Source of the DNA: Serratia marcescens subsp. marcescens ATCC 13880
Lineage (GTDB): Bacteria > Pseudomonadota > Gammaproteobacteria > Enterobacterales > Enterobacteriaceae
NCBI RefSeq assembly: GCF_017299535.1
Contig: NZ_CP071238.1
Location: forward strand, 4,960,001 to 5,024,000
DNA length: 64,000 nt
Direction of reading: 5' to 3'
Of this stretch, positions 12,178-23,080 are shown one piece after another. The notes under the pieces are model-generated. The model searched no databases, was not told the DNA's origin, and saw only the letters and a list, made by a program, of their open reading frames with translations. Positions within the stretch are counted from its first letter, which is position 1, and each line of letters opens with the position of its first letter. Made by a program: the position numbers and the translations under genes.

Positions 12178-13512
12178 ATGTCTGAAATGACCCCGCGCGA
12201 GATCGTCAGCGAACTGGACAGCTATATCATTGGCCAAAACAAGGCCAAACGCGCTGTCGCCATTGCCCTGCGCAACCGCTGGCGCCGGATGCAGCTCAAC
12301 GAGATGCTGCGTCACGAAGTGACCCCGAAAAACATTCTGATGATCGGCCCGACCGGCGTCGGTAAAACCGAAATCGCCCGTCGTCTGGCGAAGCTGGCCA
12401 ACGCGCCGTTCATCAAGGTTGAAGCCACCAAGTTCACCGAAGTGGGCTATGTGGGCAAAGAAGTGGACTCCATCATCCGCGATCTGACCGATGCCGCCAT
12501 CAAAATGGTGCGCATGCAGTCGATCGAGAAAAACCGCACCCGCGCCGAAGAGTTGGCCGAAGAGCGCATTCTCGACGTGCTGATCCCGCCGGCCAAGAAC
12601 AACTGGGGCCAACCGGAAGAAAATCAGGAACCGTCCGCCGCCCGCCAGGCATTCCGCAAGAAACTGCGCGAAGGCCAACTGGATGACAAAGAGATCGAAA
12701 TCGATCTGGCCGCCGCGCCGATGGGCGTGGAAATCATGGCGCCTCCGGGCATGGAAGAGATGACCAACCAGCTGCAGTCGATGTTCCAGAACCTCGGCGG
12801 CCAAAAGCAAAAACCGCGCAAGCTGAAGATCAAAGAAGCCTTCAAGCTGCTGGTGGAAGAAGAAGCCGCCAAGCTGGTAAACCCGGAAGAACTGAAAGAG
12901 CAGGCGATCGAAGCGGTTGAGCAGCACGGCATCGTGTTTATCGATGAGATCGACAAAATCTGTAAGCGCGGCGGCCAAAGCTCCGGCCCGGACGTTTCCC
13001 GCGAAGGCGTGCAGCGCGATCTGCTGCCGCTGGTGGAAGGCTGCACCGTGTCCACCAAGCACGGTATGGTGAAGACCGACCACATCCTGTTCATCGCCTC
13101 CGGCGCGTTCCAGACCGCCAATCCGTCGGATCTGATCCCGGAACTGCAGGGCCGTCTGCCGATCCGCGTTGAGCTGCAGGCGCTGACCACCGAAGATTTC
13201 GAGCGCATCCTGACCGAGCCGAGCGCGTCGCTGACCGAACAGTACAAAGCGCTGATGGGCACCGAAGGCGTCAATATCGAGTTCACCGCCGACGGCATCC
13301 GCCGCATCGCCGAAGCCGCGTGGCAGGTCAACGAAAGCACCGAGAACATCGGCGCGCGTCGTCTGCACACCGTGCTGGAGCGTCTGATGGAAGATATTTC
13401 CTACGATGCGAGTGAAATTAATGGCCAATCCATTACAATTGATGCGGATTACGTGCGCAGTCATCTGGATGAACTGGTGGCGGATGAAGATTTGAGTCGT
13501 TTTATCCTATAA
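12178..13512 (+). CDS. hslU: ATP-dependent protease ATPase subunit HslU (ClpY)
   Basis: HslU is the AAA+ unfoldase of the HslUV protease. The 444-residue protein (E. coli 443) has Walker [10 protein letters not shown] near residue 57, the inserted I-domain between about 110 and 240, Walker [10 protein letters not shown] near residue 255, sensor arginines in the C-domain, and the C-terminal tail ending LSRFIL that docks into HslV. It is the second gene of hslVU and ends at a strong hairpin. Confidence 0.98.
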   Translation: MSEMTPREIVSELDSYIIGQNKAKRAVAIALRNRWRRMQLNEMLRHEVTPKNILMIGPTGVGKTEIARRLAKLANAPFIKVEATKFTEVGYVGKEVDSIIRDLTDAAIKMVRMQSIEKNRTRAEELAEERILDVLIPPAKNNWGQPEENQEPSAARQAFRKKLREGQLDDKEIEIDLAAAPMGVEIMAPPGMEEMTNQLQSMFQNLGGQKQKPRKLKIKEAFKLLVEEEAAKLVNPEELKEQAIEAVEQHGIVFIDEIDKICKRGGQSSGPDVSREGVQRDLLPLVEGCTVSTKHGMVKTDHILFIASGAFQTANPSDLIPELQGRLPIRVELQALTTEDFERILTEPSASLTEQYKALMGTEGVNIEFTADGIRRIAEAAWQVNESTENIGARRLHTVLERLMEDISYDASEINGQSITIDADYVRSHLDELVADEDLSRFIL

Positions 13513-13542
13513 TCGCTCAATCATTGTCTTGTCAGTCATCTG

Positions 13543-13575
13543 TGTGGGAGGCATTGCCTCCCACAATTATTTCTA
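13543..13575 (+). terminator. Terminator of hslVU
   Basis: TGTGGGAGGC and GCCTCCCACA (13543-13565) form a 10-bp perfect stem with a 3-base loop, followed by a T-rich AATTATTTC. Confidence 0.85.
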
Positions 13576-13594
13576 ACGGACACAGAAGCGAAAC

Positions 13595-14512
13595 ATGAGC
13601 TCATCAACCCCCACCACCCCGATCTCCGCCTGGCTGGAAAGTCTACGCCCCCGCACCCTGCCGCTGGCCTTTGCCTCCATCGTGGTCGGCTCGGCAATCG
13701 CCGCCTGGCACGGCAGCCTGAAACCTGAAGTGGCGCTGCTGGCGCTGTTGACCGCCGGCCTGCTGCAGATCCTCTCCAACCTGGCGAACGACTACGGCGA
13801 TGCGGTCAAAGGCAGCGACAAAGAAGATCGCATCGGGCCATTGCGCGGCATGCAGAAAGGCATGATCACCCAGGCGCAGATGAAACGGGCACTGGTGGTG
13901 ACGGTGGTGCTGATCGCCCTCGCCGGCTGTTCGCTGATCGCCGTCGCCTGCGAGCAACCCAGCGACGTGGTGGGCTTTCTGGTGCTGGGCGGGCTGTCTA
14001 TCGTGGCAGCCATCACCTATACCGTCGGCAACAAGCCCTACGGATATTTGGGGTTGGGCGACATCTCGGTACTGGTGTTCTTCGGCTGGCTGAGCGTGGC
14101 CGGCACCTACTATCTGCAAACGCACACCTTCGACAGCGTGGTGATGCTGCCTGCCACCGCCTGCGGCCTGCTGGCGACGGCGGTGCTCAACATCAACAAT
14201 CTGCGCGATATCGAGAGCGATCGCGAAAACGGCAAGAACACGCTGGCGGTGCGTCTCGGCCCGCACAAGGCGCGCATTTACCATGCCCTGCTGCTCGGCG
14301 GCGCAGTGCTGTGTTTCGCGCTGTTTACGCTGTTCAACCTGCACAGCCCGTGGGGTTGGCTGTTCGTGTTGGCGATCCCGCTGCTGATGCGCCACGGCCT
14401 GCGCGTGCTGCGCGATCCGACGCCGGTCGGCATGCGGCCGATGCTGGAACACATGGTCAAAGCGGCGTTGCTGGCCAACCTGCTGTTCGCCATCGGCGTG
14501 GCGCTCAGTTAA
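13595..14512 (+). CDS. menA: 1,4-dihydroxy-2-naphthoate octaprenyltransferase
   Basis: MenA attaches the prenyl side chain to dihydroxynaphthoate, giving demethylmenaquinone in the inner membrane. The 305-residue protein is of the UbiA family with eight to nine predicted membrane segments. The two Asp-rich motifs for prenyl diphosphate/Mg are visible as NDYGDAVKGSD near residue 63 and DIESDRENGKNT near residue 208. It lies between hslU and rraA in the same order as in E. coli. Confidence 0.96.
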   Translation: MSSSTPTTPISAWLESLRPRTLPLAFASIVVGSAIAAWHGSLKPEVALLALLTAGLLQILSNLANDYGDAVKGSDKEDRIGPLRGMQKGMITQAQMKRALVVTVVLIALAGCSLIAVACEQPSDVVGFLVLGGLSIVAAITYTVGNKPYGYLGLGDISVLVFFGWLSVAGTYYLQTHTFDSVVMLPATACGLLATAVLNINNLRDIESDRENGKNTLAVRLGPHKARIYHALLLGGAVLCFALFTLFNLHSPWGWLFVLAIPLLMRHGLRVLRDPTPVGMRPMLEHMVKAALLANLLFAIGVALS

Positions 14513-14581
14513 AAACTGATGATTTTGCCAACAGGGCGAATAAAGGGATATACTGAACATTCCAGCGGCAAACAGACGTAA

Positions 14582-15073
<492 letters not shown>

Positions 15074-15086
15074 TTTCCGGTCATGA

Positions 15087-15111
15087 AAAAGGGCGCCTCA
15101 GGCGCCCTTTT
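15087..15111. terminator. Bidirectional terminator between rraA and zapB
   Basis: AAAAGGGCGCC and GGCGCCCTTTT pair perfectly around a TCA loop between the two convergent genes. Confidence 0.92.
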
Positions 15112-15132
15112 CGTTGCGACATGGCGTGAGGA

Positions 15133-15372
15133 TTAGACCTCTTCCATTTTGCCCAGCAGCGCGCGCAGGCGATCTTGCCATACGTGCTGTTCTTCTTTCA
15201 GCTGTTGGTTTTCGCGCACCAACGCTTCGTGGTTGCCGGAGGCAGCCTGAACTTCCTGCGACAGAGAGTTGTTTTTGTCTTTCAGCTCTTCAATTTCCAT
15301 CTGCAACAAGGTGATGGTATCAATCGCCTGCTGTACTTTTGCTTCCAGTTTCTCAAATACTTCAAATGACAT
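15133..15372 (-). CDS. zapB: Septal ring assembly protein ZapB
   Basis: ZapB is a small coiled-coil protein that joins FtsZ-bound ZapA to the chromosome-terminus protein MatP and helps Z-ring assembly. The 79-residue sequence is almost one continuous coiled coil, with heptads visible from [19 protein letters not shown] through the C-terminal half, and matches E. coli ZapB closely. It is monocistronic and divergent from glpF. Confidence 0.95.
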   Translation of the reverse strand: MSFEVFEKLEAKVQQAIDTITLLQMEIEELKDKNNSLSQEVQAASGNHEALVRENQQLKEEQHVWQDRLRALLGKMEEV

Positions 15373-15896
15373 GCTTCAGTCCCCTCATGATAGCAAGGCG
15401 TACATCTATAAGTAGCGGCCGCAACATCGGCTGCAGCTACTGCGAATATTGCATCGCGCTCAGTGACGCGCGCCGTTACGAAAGGCGCGCCGGTCTCGAT
15501 TCGTTAAAAACGATTGTAAGTAGCCAGTCTCCGCCTGTCTAGCAACATACCGGATCATCGCGCAGTCTGTTGCAATTTTCCTGCCCCCGCCATCAGCAAA
15601 AACTGAAAATCCCCATCGCCGCCGCCGCGAGTTGTTAACAACCCTCAGCAAACCACTGGTCAGATCACACTTTTATGGCTCAGAAAGAACACTAAACGAC
15701 GCGAAATCGCTCAATTTTATGACGCGCCACACACATTTTGATTTCGCTATTTCTCGTTTATGTTCGTTAACGATAAATTTACATCACGTCCTCATTCAAT
15801 AATTGGACGAGATGAAAAAAACTGTGCCCATAGGCCGGATCTCTATCCAACTGAGCCTATAAACCAACAACCGCCGTTTTGCAGGACAACAACATT
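15373..15896. other. Intergenic region between zapB and glpF (524 bases)
   Basis: I see no credible gene here. The short open frames on either strand have no ribosome site or recognisable product. The glpF-proximal half is AT-rich and contains the GlpR-like operator listed separately. GTCAGATCACACTT near 15659 could be a weak CRP half-site pair. Confidence 0.6.
15759..15778 (+). promoter_or_regulatory. Putative GlpR operator of glpFKX
   Basis: TATGTTCGTTAACGATAAAT resembles the palindromic GlpR site (TATGTTCGATAACGAACATA): the left half is perfect and the right half is partial. It lies about 120 bases upstream of glpF, the expected place for glycerol-3-phosphate-responsive repression. Confidence 0.75.
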
Positions 15897-16742
15897 ATGA
15901 GCCAAACCACCAGTCCGACATTAAAAGGCCAGTGCATCGCCGAGTTCCTCGGCACGGCGCTGCTGATCTTCTTTGGCGTAGGCTGCGTTGCCGCACTGAA
16001 ACTGGCGGGCGCCAGCTTCGGCCAGTGGGAAATCAGCATCATTTGGGGCCTCGGCGTCGCCATGGCCATCTATCTGACCGCCGCCATTTCCGGCGCGCAT
16101 CTCAACCCGGCGGTCACCCTCGCCCTGTGGCTGTTCGCCTGCTTCGACGGGCGCAAAGTGGTGCCTTACATCATTGCGCAGGTCGCCGGCGCCTTCTGCG
16201 CAGCGGCCTTGGTCTACGGGCTGTACTACAACCTGTTCTTCGACTTCGAAGCGGCCCACCACATGGTGCGCGGCAGCAACGAAAGCCTCGAACTGGCCGG
16301 CATCTTCTCGACTTACCCTAACGCGCATATCTCCGTCGGCCAGGCCTTCCTGGTAGAAATGGTGATCGCGGCAATCCTGATGTGCCTGATCCTGGCGCTG
16401 ACCGACGACGGCAACGGCATTCCGCGCGGCCCGCTGGCGCCGCTGCTGATCGGTATTCTGATTGCCGTGATCGGCGCCTCCATGGGACCATTGACCGGCT
16501 TTGCGTTGAACCCGGCGCGTGACTTCGGGCCGAAACTGTTCGCCTACCTGGCCGGCTGGGGCAAAGTCGCCTTCACCGGCGCACGTGATATCCCGTACTT
16601 CCTGGTGCCGATCTTCGCCCCTATCGTCGGCTGTGGCCTGGGCGCTTTCGGTTACCGCGCGCTGATTGGCCGCCACCTGCCGTGCGACGTCTGCGTGACG
16701 GAAGAAGAGCCCGACGCCAAGACCCAGCAGCGTAAAGCATGA
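15897..16742 (+). CDS. glpF: Glycerol uptake facilitator GlpF (aquaglyceroporin)
   Basis: GlpF lets glycerol cross the inner membrane by facilitated diffusion. I chose ATG 15897 because MSQTTSPTLKGQCIAEFLG matches the E. coli start, giving 281 residues; an in-frame ATG 18 bases upstream has no advantage. The MIP fold is clear: six membrane segments and two half-helices carrying the NPA motifs, HLNPAV near residue 66 and ALNPARDFGP near residue 202. The Asp after the second NPAR is typical of glycerol-conducting members. It is first in the operon with glpK and glpX. Confidence 0.97.
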   Translation: MSQTTSPTLKGQCIAEFLGTALLIFFGVGCVAALKLAGASFGQWEISIIWGLGVAMAIYLTAAISGAHLNPAVTLALWLFACFDGRKVVPYIIAQVAGAFCAAALVYGLYYNLFFDFEAAHHMVRGSNESLELAGIFSTYPNAHISVGQAFLVEMVIAAILMCLILALTDDGNGIPRGPLAPLLIGILIAVIGASMGPLTGFALNPARDFGPKLFAYLAGWGKVAFTGARDIPYFLVPIFAPIVGCGLGAFGYRALIGRHLPCDVCVTEEEPDAKTQQRKA

Positions 16743-16757
16743 TGGGTGCAGTTTTAA

Positions 16758-18293
<1,536 letters not shown>

Positions 18294-18318
18294 TCCCGAA
18301 GTTGCCGTTTCGCCAACA

Positions 18319-18348
18319 AGCGCTGCCTGCGGGCGGCGCTTTTTTTTT
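18319..18348 (+). terminator. Terminator after glpK
   Basis: AGCGCTGCC and GGCGGCGCT form a 9-bp stem (one G-U) with a TGCG loop and are followed by eight or more T residues. It may separate glpFK from glpX or only attenuate read-through. Confidence 0.88.
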
Positions 18349-18422
18349 GCCCCGCCCTGCCGCCACCGCGCTGTGATAGACTTTGTCGATATTTTCTTCC
18401 CTTTCTCACAGACAGGTTTGCC

Positions 18423-19433
18423 ATGAAACGTGAATTAGCCATCGAATTCTCCCGCGTTACCGAAGCCGCCGCGCTGGCGGGCTACAAATGGCTGGGGCGC
18501 GGCGACAAGAACGCCGCCGACGGCGCGGCGGTCCACGCCATGCGCATCATGCTCAACAAAGTGGATATCGATGGGCGCATTGTGATCGGCGAAGGCGAGA
18601 TCGACGAAGCGCCGATGTTGTATATCGGCGAGCAGGTCGGTACCGGCCAAGGCGACGCGGTCGACATCGCGGTCGATCCGATCGAAGGCACCCGCATGAC
18701 CGCCATGGGCCAGTCCAACGCGCTGGCGGTATTGGCGGTGGGCGATCGCGGCACTTTCCTGCACGCGCCGGACATGTACATGGAGAAGCTGGTGGTCGGC
18801 CCGGCGGCGCGCGGCGCCATCGATATCAACCGGCCGCTGGCGGAGAACCTGCAGAACGTCGCCGAACGACTGGGCAAACCACTGTCGCAGTTGACGGTGA
18901 TCGTATTGGCCAAACCGCGCCACGACGGCGTCATCGCGCAGATGCAACAGTTGGGCGTGCGAGTATTCGCCATTCCTGACGGCGACGTGGCGGCCTCCAT
19001 TCTCACCTGCATGCCCGAAAGCGAGGTCGATGTGATGTACGGCATCGGCGGCGCGCCGGAAGGAGTGATCTCAGCCGCGGTGATCCGCGCGCTGGACGGC
19101 GACATGCAGGCGCGTTTGCTGCCGCGTCATGAGGTGAAAGGCGACAGCGCCGAAAACCGCCGCATCGGCGAACAAGAGTTGGCCCGCTGCCGGGAGATGG
19201 GTATCGAAGCCGGCCAGGCGCTGCGTCTGGATCAGATGGCGCGCAACGACAACGTGATCTTCTCCGCCACCGGCATCACCAAGGGCGATTTGCTGGAGGG
19301 CATCAGCCGCCAGGGCAACATGGCCACCACCGAAACGTTGCTGATCCGCGGCAAGTCGCGCACCATCCGCCGTATCCGTTCGACCCACTATCTGGATCGC
19401 AAAGACCCGGCGCTGCACGAGTTTCTGCTGTAA
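18423..19433 (+). CDS. glpX: Class II fructose-1,6-bisphosphatase GlpX
   Basis: GlpX hydrolyses fructose-1,6-bisphosphate to fructose-6-phosphate, supporting gluconeogenesis from glycerol. The 336-residue product has the E. coli length and the Li-sensitive phosphatase metal motif VDPIEGTRM near residue 85. Other conserved stretches are GEGEIDEAPMLYIGEQVG and GGAPEGVISAAVIRALDGD. It follows glpK by about 130 bases, across the terminator, so it may be partly uncoupled from glpFK. Confidence 0.97.
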   Translation: MKRELAIEFSRVTEAAALAGYKWLGRGDKNAADGAAVHAMRIMLNKVDIDGRIVIGEGEIDEAPMLYIGEQVGTGQGDAVDIAVDPIEGTRMTAMGQSNALAVLAVGDRGTFLHAPDMYMEKLVVGPAARGAIDINRPLAENLQNVAERLGKPLSQLTVIVLAKPRHDGVIAQMQQLGVRVFAIPDGDVAASILTCMPESEVDVMYGIGGAPEGVISAAVIRALDGDMQARLLPRHEVKGDSAENRRIGEQELARCREMGIEAGQALRLDQMARNDNVIFSATGITKGDLLEGISRQGNMATTETLLIRGKSRTIRRIRSTHYLDRKDPALHEFLL

Positions 19434-19439
19434 CGAAAC

Positions 19440-19460
19440 AGGGCGCCGAATGGCGCCCTG
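19440..19460 (+). terminator. Hairpin after glpX (copy 1 of a duplicated 21-mer)
   Basis: AGGGCGCC and GGCGCCCT flank a GAAT loop six bases past the glpX stop. No T-run follows. An identical copy lies at 19604. Confidence 0.6.
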
Positions 19461-19557
19461 ATGATTGATGGCAAACCTCATGCCCTTGCCGGGTCGGCAG
19501 AGAACAGTGAATAAAAAACAAGGAAAATCAATTTATTGAATTTCGGCTAATAACCAC

Positions 19558-19591
19558 AAAGGGGAGAAAAACCACGCTTTTTCTTCCCTTT
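19558..19591. terminator. Hairpin with A- and T-tract arms between glpX and emrD
   Basis: AAAGGGGAGAAAAA pairs with TTTTTCTTCCCTTT (14 bp, one G-U) around CCACGC. The A-rich and T-rich arms suit termination of both convergent genes. Confidence 0.6.
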
Positions 19592-19603
19592 GTCAACGGT
19601 ATG

Positions 19604-19624
19604 AGGGCGCCGAATGGCGCCCTG
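19604..19624 (-). terminator. Hairpin after emrD (copy 2 of a duplicated 21-mer)
   Basis: This repeats, base for base, the hairpin at 19440-19460 and sits just past the emrD stop. It probably acts for emrD, as copy 1 does for glpX. Confidence 0.6.
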
Positions 19625-19627
19625 TCG

Positions 19628-20812
19628 TTATGCGGTATGTCCTTGATGCTGCATGCGATTGGACAGCGGCCACCAGCACAGCAGGATCAGCAGCGCCATC
19701 GCGAACATCAGCAAGCCGAGGCTGAACTGCCCGGTTTGCGGCAGCATGGCGGAAAGCCAGGTCGCCAGACCGGACCCCATGTTCTGCATGCCGCCCACCA
19801 ATGCGCCCGCCGCGCCGGCCAGGTAAGGGAACGGCTCCATCGCCCCGGTGGTCGCCAGCGGGAACAGCATGCCGGCGCCGAAGAAGAACAATGCGGCCGG
19901 CACGATCAGCGTCCAGATGTTCATCACGCCGAACCAGCCCGGGATCCACATCATCGCCCCCGCCAGCAGGCAGCTAATCACCGAATGCCACATCAGCGTG
20001 TGGAAGGTCTTGCCGTCGCGCCCGGCGTACCAGGCGCCGAAAAACGCCGCCGGGATCGGCAGAATGAACAGGATGCTGACGGTCAGCCCACTCAGTCCCA
20101 ACACGCCGCCCATCAACACGCCGCAGCTGGCCTCGAATACCGCAATCCCCGCCAGCGCGCCGATCAGCATCACCAGATAGCAACTGAAGGTGCTGTCACC
20201 CAGCAGTTGGCGGAAACTGGCCAGCATGCGACGTTTTTCCGTTTGCACCGGACGGGTTTCCGGCAGCCAGCGGAACATGGCGAAGGCGACGCAGGCGCAC
20301 AGCCCCAGCAGGAAGGCGTAGCAGGCGCGCCAGCCGAACACCATCGCCAATGCGCCGCCGATCACCGGCGCCAGCAGCGGGCTGACCAAAATCCCCATGT
20401 TCAACAGGCTGTTGGCGTAGCGCAGTGCGGTGCCGGCATACAGATCGCGCGGCATGGTGCGCGCCATCACGCCCGCCACGCCGGTGCCCATGCCCTGAAT
20501 CGCGCTGGCGGCAACCAGCATCGTCAGATTGGTGGACAGCAGTGCGCCCAGCGCACCGGCCAGGAAGATCATCATGCCGGTCAGGATCACCGGGCGACGC
20601 CCGATACGATCCGATATCGGCCCGTAAATCAGCTGGGAGAAACCGTAGGTCAGCAGATACGCCGCCATCACCCGTTGCACAGCGCCGGTGCGAACCGACA
20701 GATCGTGGGCGATATCAGCAATCACGGGAACATAAATGGTTTGCGCCATCTGGCCGACGGCGACCAACAGGATAAGCATCACCAGCAGGTGAAAATTCTC
20801 TAGTTTTCTCAT
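19628..20812 (-). CDS. emrD: Multidrug efflux MFS transporter EmrD
   Basis: EmrD is a proton-driven drug/H+ antiporter of the inner membrane, known in E. coli for uncoupler and detergent export. The 394-residue protein (E. coli 394) has twelve hydrophobic segments and the MFS loop motif ISDRIGRRPVILTGM between helices 2 and 3. The N-terminus MRKLENFHLLVMLILLVAVG matches EmrD. In E. coli emrD lies elsewhere in the chromosome; here it sits between glpX and a regulator/fpr pair, divergent from the regulator with about 300 bases between them. Confidence 0.92.
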   Translation of the reverse strand: MRKLENFHLLVMLILLVAVGQMAQTIYVPVIADIAHDLSVRTGAVQRVMAAYLLTYGFSQLIYGPISDRIGRRPVILTGMMIFLAGALGALLSTNLTMLVAASAIQGMGTGVAGVMARTMPRDLYAGTALRYANSLLNMGILVSPLLAPVIGGALAMVFGWRACYAFLLGLCACVAFAMFRWLPETRPVQTEKRRMLASFRQLLGDSTFSCYLVMLIGALAGIAVFEASCGVLMGGVLGLSGLTVSILFILPIPAAFFGAWYAGRDGKTFHTLMWHSVISCLLAGAMMWIPGWFGVMNIWTLIVPAALFFFGAGMLFPLATTGAMEPFPYLAGAAGALVGGMQNMGSGLATWLSAMLPQTGQFSLGLLMFAMALLILLCWWPLSNRMQHQGHTA

Positions 20813-21057
20813 TATCTTCGTTAACGTTTCAACTCGTCACAGCGTCCCGGTATGGCCGTTGCAGCAGCCAGAACGGCGAGCAGCCCTCTATGGCGGCATA
20901 AACTAATCAAATCTGATTTTTTTAGCGAGTTTCAGGCAGATATTGATCCAGGTCACACTGGCAGCAAACCCGACCAGGCTCGTAAATTAAACTGTACGTC
21001 TAACGCTTTGGAGTTAAAAATAGCGCCCTTGCAGTAGCCGCGCTTTAGCATTTAATC

Positions 21058-21076
21058 GATAATTATTTTCATCAAC
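21058..21076 (+). promoter_or_regulatory. Possible Fur box upstream of the SufR-like regulator
   Basis: GATAATTATTTTCATCAAC matches the 19-base Fur consensus at 14 positions by my count. It lies 34 bases before the start of the regulator gene, in an AT-rich promoter-like stretch. AT-richness alone raises the chance of a false match. Confidence 0.4.
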
Positions 21077-21109
21077 TTGAAATAAAATAACACCATAGGG
21101 ATTTGGTTC

Positions 21110-21721
21110 ATGAAAACACCTGAGCTGATTTTATTGCAGTTAAAGGCTCTCGGCCCGCACTCGGCCAAAATGCTGGCGGAGCGTCTGGACATCACGCCGA
21201 TGGGCATCCGACAACATCTGCAATCCCTGGAAAAACGTGAGTTGGTTTGTTACGAAGAAGCGCGCAGCAAGGTCGGCCGCCCGACGCGCTACTGGTCGCT
21301 GACAGCGCGAGGGCACGCTTTTGCGGCCGCCGATCAGGAGCGGCTGCGGGCATCCGCGCTGCGGCTGTTTGGCGGCGCCGGCGTGGAACCGTTGCTGAGC
21401 GCGCGCGAAGAGCAGCTTTATCTGCGCTATGCCGAAGAGCTGTCCGCCGAGCGCAGCCACCAAGAGCGGTTAGCCCGATTGGTGCGTCTGCGGCAACATG
21501 ACGGTTACATGGCCGAATTGCTCGATCATCCGCACGGTGCGCTGTTGGTGGAAAACCACTGTCCGATCGGCGTGGCCGGTTCCAACTGCAGCAGCCTGTG
21601 CAATTCCGAGCTGCAGCTGTTTCACCGCCTGTTCGGCAACGACTACCGGATAGAGCGCACCACGCACGCCATTTCCGGCTCACGACATTGTGCTTATTTG
21701 ATTCGACCACGGGAGCTTTAG
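21110..21721 (+). CDS. SufR-like HTH transcriptional regulator with cysteine cluster
   Basis: The N-terminal 65 residues form a winged helix: MLAERLDITPMGIRQHLQSL is the recognition region and KVGRPTRYWSLT the wing. The C-terminal part carries Cys151, Cys160, Cys164 and Cys194 in the order NHCPI, NCSSLC and RHCAYLI. Regulators of the SufR type hold an Fe-S cluster with such residues and sense iron or oxidative stress. The gene is separated from fpr by three bases, so the two are surely co-transcribed. I infer a redox- or iron-responsive regulator of its own operon and perhaps of divergent emrD. The target genes cannot be read from the sequence. Confidence 0.8.
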   Translation: MKTPELILLQLKALGPHSAKMLAERLDITPMGIRQHLQSLEKRELVCYEEARSKVGRPTRYWSLTARGHAFAAADQERLRASALRLFGGAGVEPLLSAREEQLYLRYAEELSAERSHQERLARLVRLRQHDGYMAELLDHPHGALLVENHCPIGVAGSNCSSLCNSELQLFHRLFGNDYRIERTTHAISGSRHCAYLIRPREL

Positions 21722-21724
21722 AGT

Positions 21725-22471
21725 ATGGCTGAATGGGTAAACGGCAAGGTTACGCAGGTAAAACAATGGACCGACGGGCTGTTCAGCCTGGTGGTCAATG
21801 CCCCCATCGATCCTTTCACTGCCGGGCAATTCGCCAAACTGGCGCTGGAGATCGACGGCGAACGAGTGCAACGCGCTTACTCCTACGTCAATGCCCCCGA
21901 TGACGCCAACCTGGAGTTCTATCTGGTGACGGTGCCGGAAGGCAAACTGAGCCCGCGCCTCAATCAGCTACGGCCAGGGTCGGATGTCATGGTGACCAAA
22001 GAAGCGGCCGGCTTCTTCGTGCTGGATGAGGTGCCCGACTGTGACACGCTGTGGATGCTGGCGACCGGCACCGCCATCGGCCCCTATTTATCGATTCTGC
22101 AGCAAGGCGTCGGCCTGGAACGCTTTAACAACCTGGTGCTGGTGCACGCCGCGCGTTTTGCGCGCGATCTGAGCTACCTGCCGCTGATGCAGCAATTGCA
22201 GCAACGCTACAACGGCAAGCTGCGCATCCAGACCGTCGTCAGCCGCGAAGAAACGCCTGGTTCACTGACCGGCCGCGTGCCGGCGCTGATCGAGGACGGC
22301 CGGCTGGAAGCGGCGATCGGCTTGACCATCGACGCCGAAACCAGCCACGTGATGCTGTGCGGCAACCCGCAGATGGTGCGGGACACCCAGCAAACGCTGA
22401 AAGACCATCGCCAGATGCGCAAACACCTGCGCCGCAAACCGGGCCACATCACCAGCGAACACTACTGGTAA
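21725..22471 (+). CDS. fpr: Ferredoxin/flavodoxin-NADP+ reductase
   Basis: Fpr passes electrons between NADPH and flavodoxin or ferredoxin and supports oxidative-stress defence and Fe-S enzyme activation. The 248-residue protein (E. coli 248) has the FAD-binding RAYSYVNAP motif near residue 51, the NADP-binding MLATGTAIGPYLS near residue 111, and the C-terminal ITSEHYW with the terminal Trp stacking on FAD. It is the second gene after the SufR-like regulator, an arrangement not found in E. coli K-12, where fpr stands alone under SoxS. Confidence 0.96.
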   Translation: MAEWVNGKVTQVKQWTDGLFSLVVNAPIDPFTAGQFAKLALEIDGERVQRAYSYVNAPDDANLEFYLVTVPEGKLSPRLNQLRPGSDVMVTKEAAGFFVLDEVPDCDTLWMLATGTAIGPYLSILQQGVGLERFNNLVLVHAARFARDLSYLPLMQQLQQRYNGKLRIQTVVSREETPGSLTGRVPALIEDGRLEAAIGLTIDAETSHVMLCGNPQMVRDTQQTLKDHRQMRKHLRRKPGHITSEHYW

Positions 22472-22482
22472 CCCAAAGGGGA

Positions 22483-22902
22483 TCAGCGGAACTTCACCGG
22501 TTCGGCTTCCGGGCCGAACCGATTGTCTCCCGGCGTGCCGACGAAGGCGCCCAGATCGATCATCATCATCACGATAATCAGCGTCGGGATGAAACGCCCG
22601 ACGCCCCATTGCCAGATCGGCGCCAGCATTTGCCAGTTGCCCGCCGCCAGCATCCACGCCAGGATCAGCAGCAGCGCCCACCAGCCGGCCTTGTTGCGAT
22701 CGTGCAGACGTTTGACCAGCACCGCCGCCGTCGGCCACAGCAGCGCCACGATAAAGAAGGCGATGGATTGGATGGCGATCAATTGATAATTGGCCAGCGT
22801 AAACGCCGCCGCCATCAGCGCCAACCACAGCCCCATCCAGATCCAGAAGTCGCGCCGCCCGATGCGGCCCTTAAAAGAAAAACACCACTGTTGTAACGTC
22901 AT
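22483..22902 (-). CDS. yiiR: DUF805 inner-membrane protein YiiR
   Basis: The protein of 139 residues starts MTLQQWCFSFKGRIGRRDFW, the DUF805 signature, and has four hydrophobic segments. The open frame extends 48 codons further upstream, but 22902 is the start that aligns with E. coli YiiR. Function is unknown. It is convergent with fpr and divergent from yiiQ, the same order as in E. coli. Confidence 0.88.
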   Translation of the reverse strand: MTLQQWCFSFKGRIGRRDFWIWMGLWLALMAAAFTLANYQLIAIQSIAFFIVALLWPTAAVLVKRLHDRNKAGWWALLLILAWMLAAGNWQMLAPIWQWGVGRFIPTLIIVMMMIDLGAFVGTPGDNRFGPEAEPVKFR

Positions 22903-23080
22903 CGATTCCTGCGCTCTAAGCCTGCCCATATTCTGCGCCGCAGTGTAACATAGGCGCTGCCGGGCCGAGTTTTCCGCCTTGCATAACGCGGTGCGCCGCA
23001 CAGCTTTCTCGTCAGCGAACCGATAATGGCGCGGGATCTTTGACAAGGCCCGCGAGTTATCGCTTTAATCGGAGCCATCT

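Noticed and set aside
11554..13464. Minus-strand open frame of 636 codons across hslVU
   Set aside because: It overlies two of the best conserved genes in the window and has no recognisable product; it arises from codon bias.
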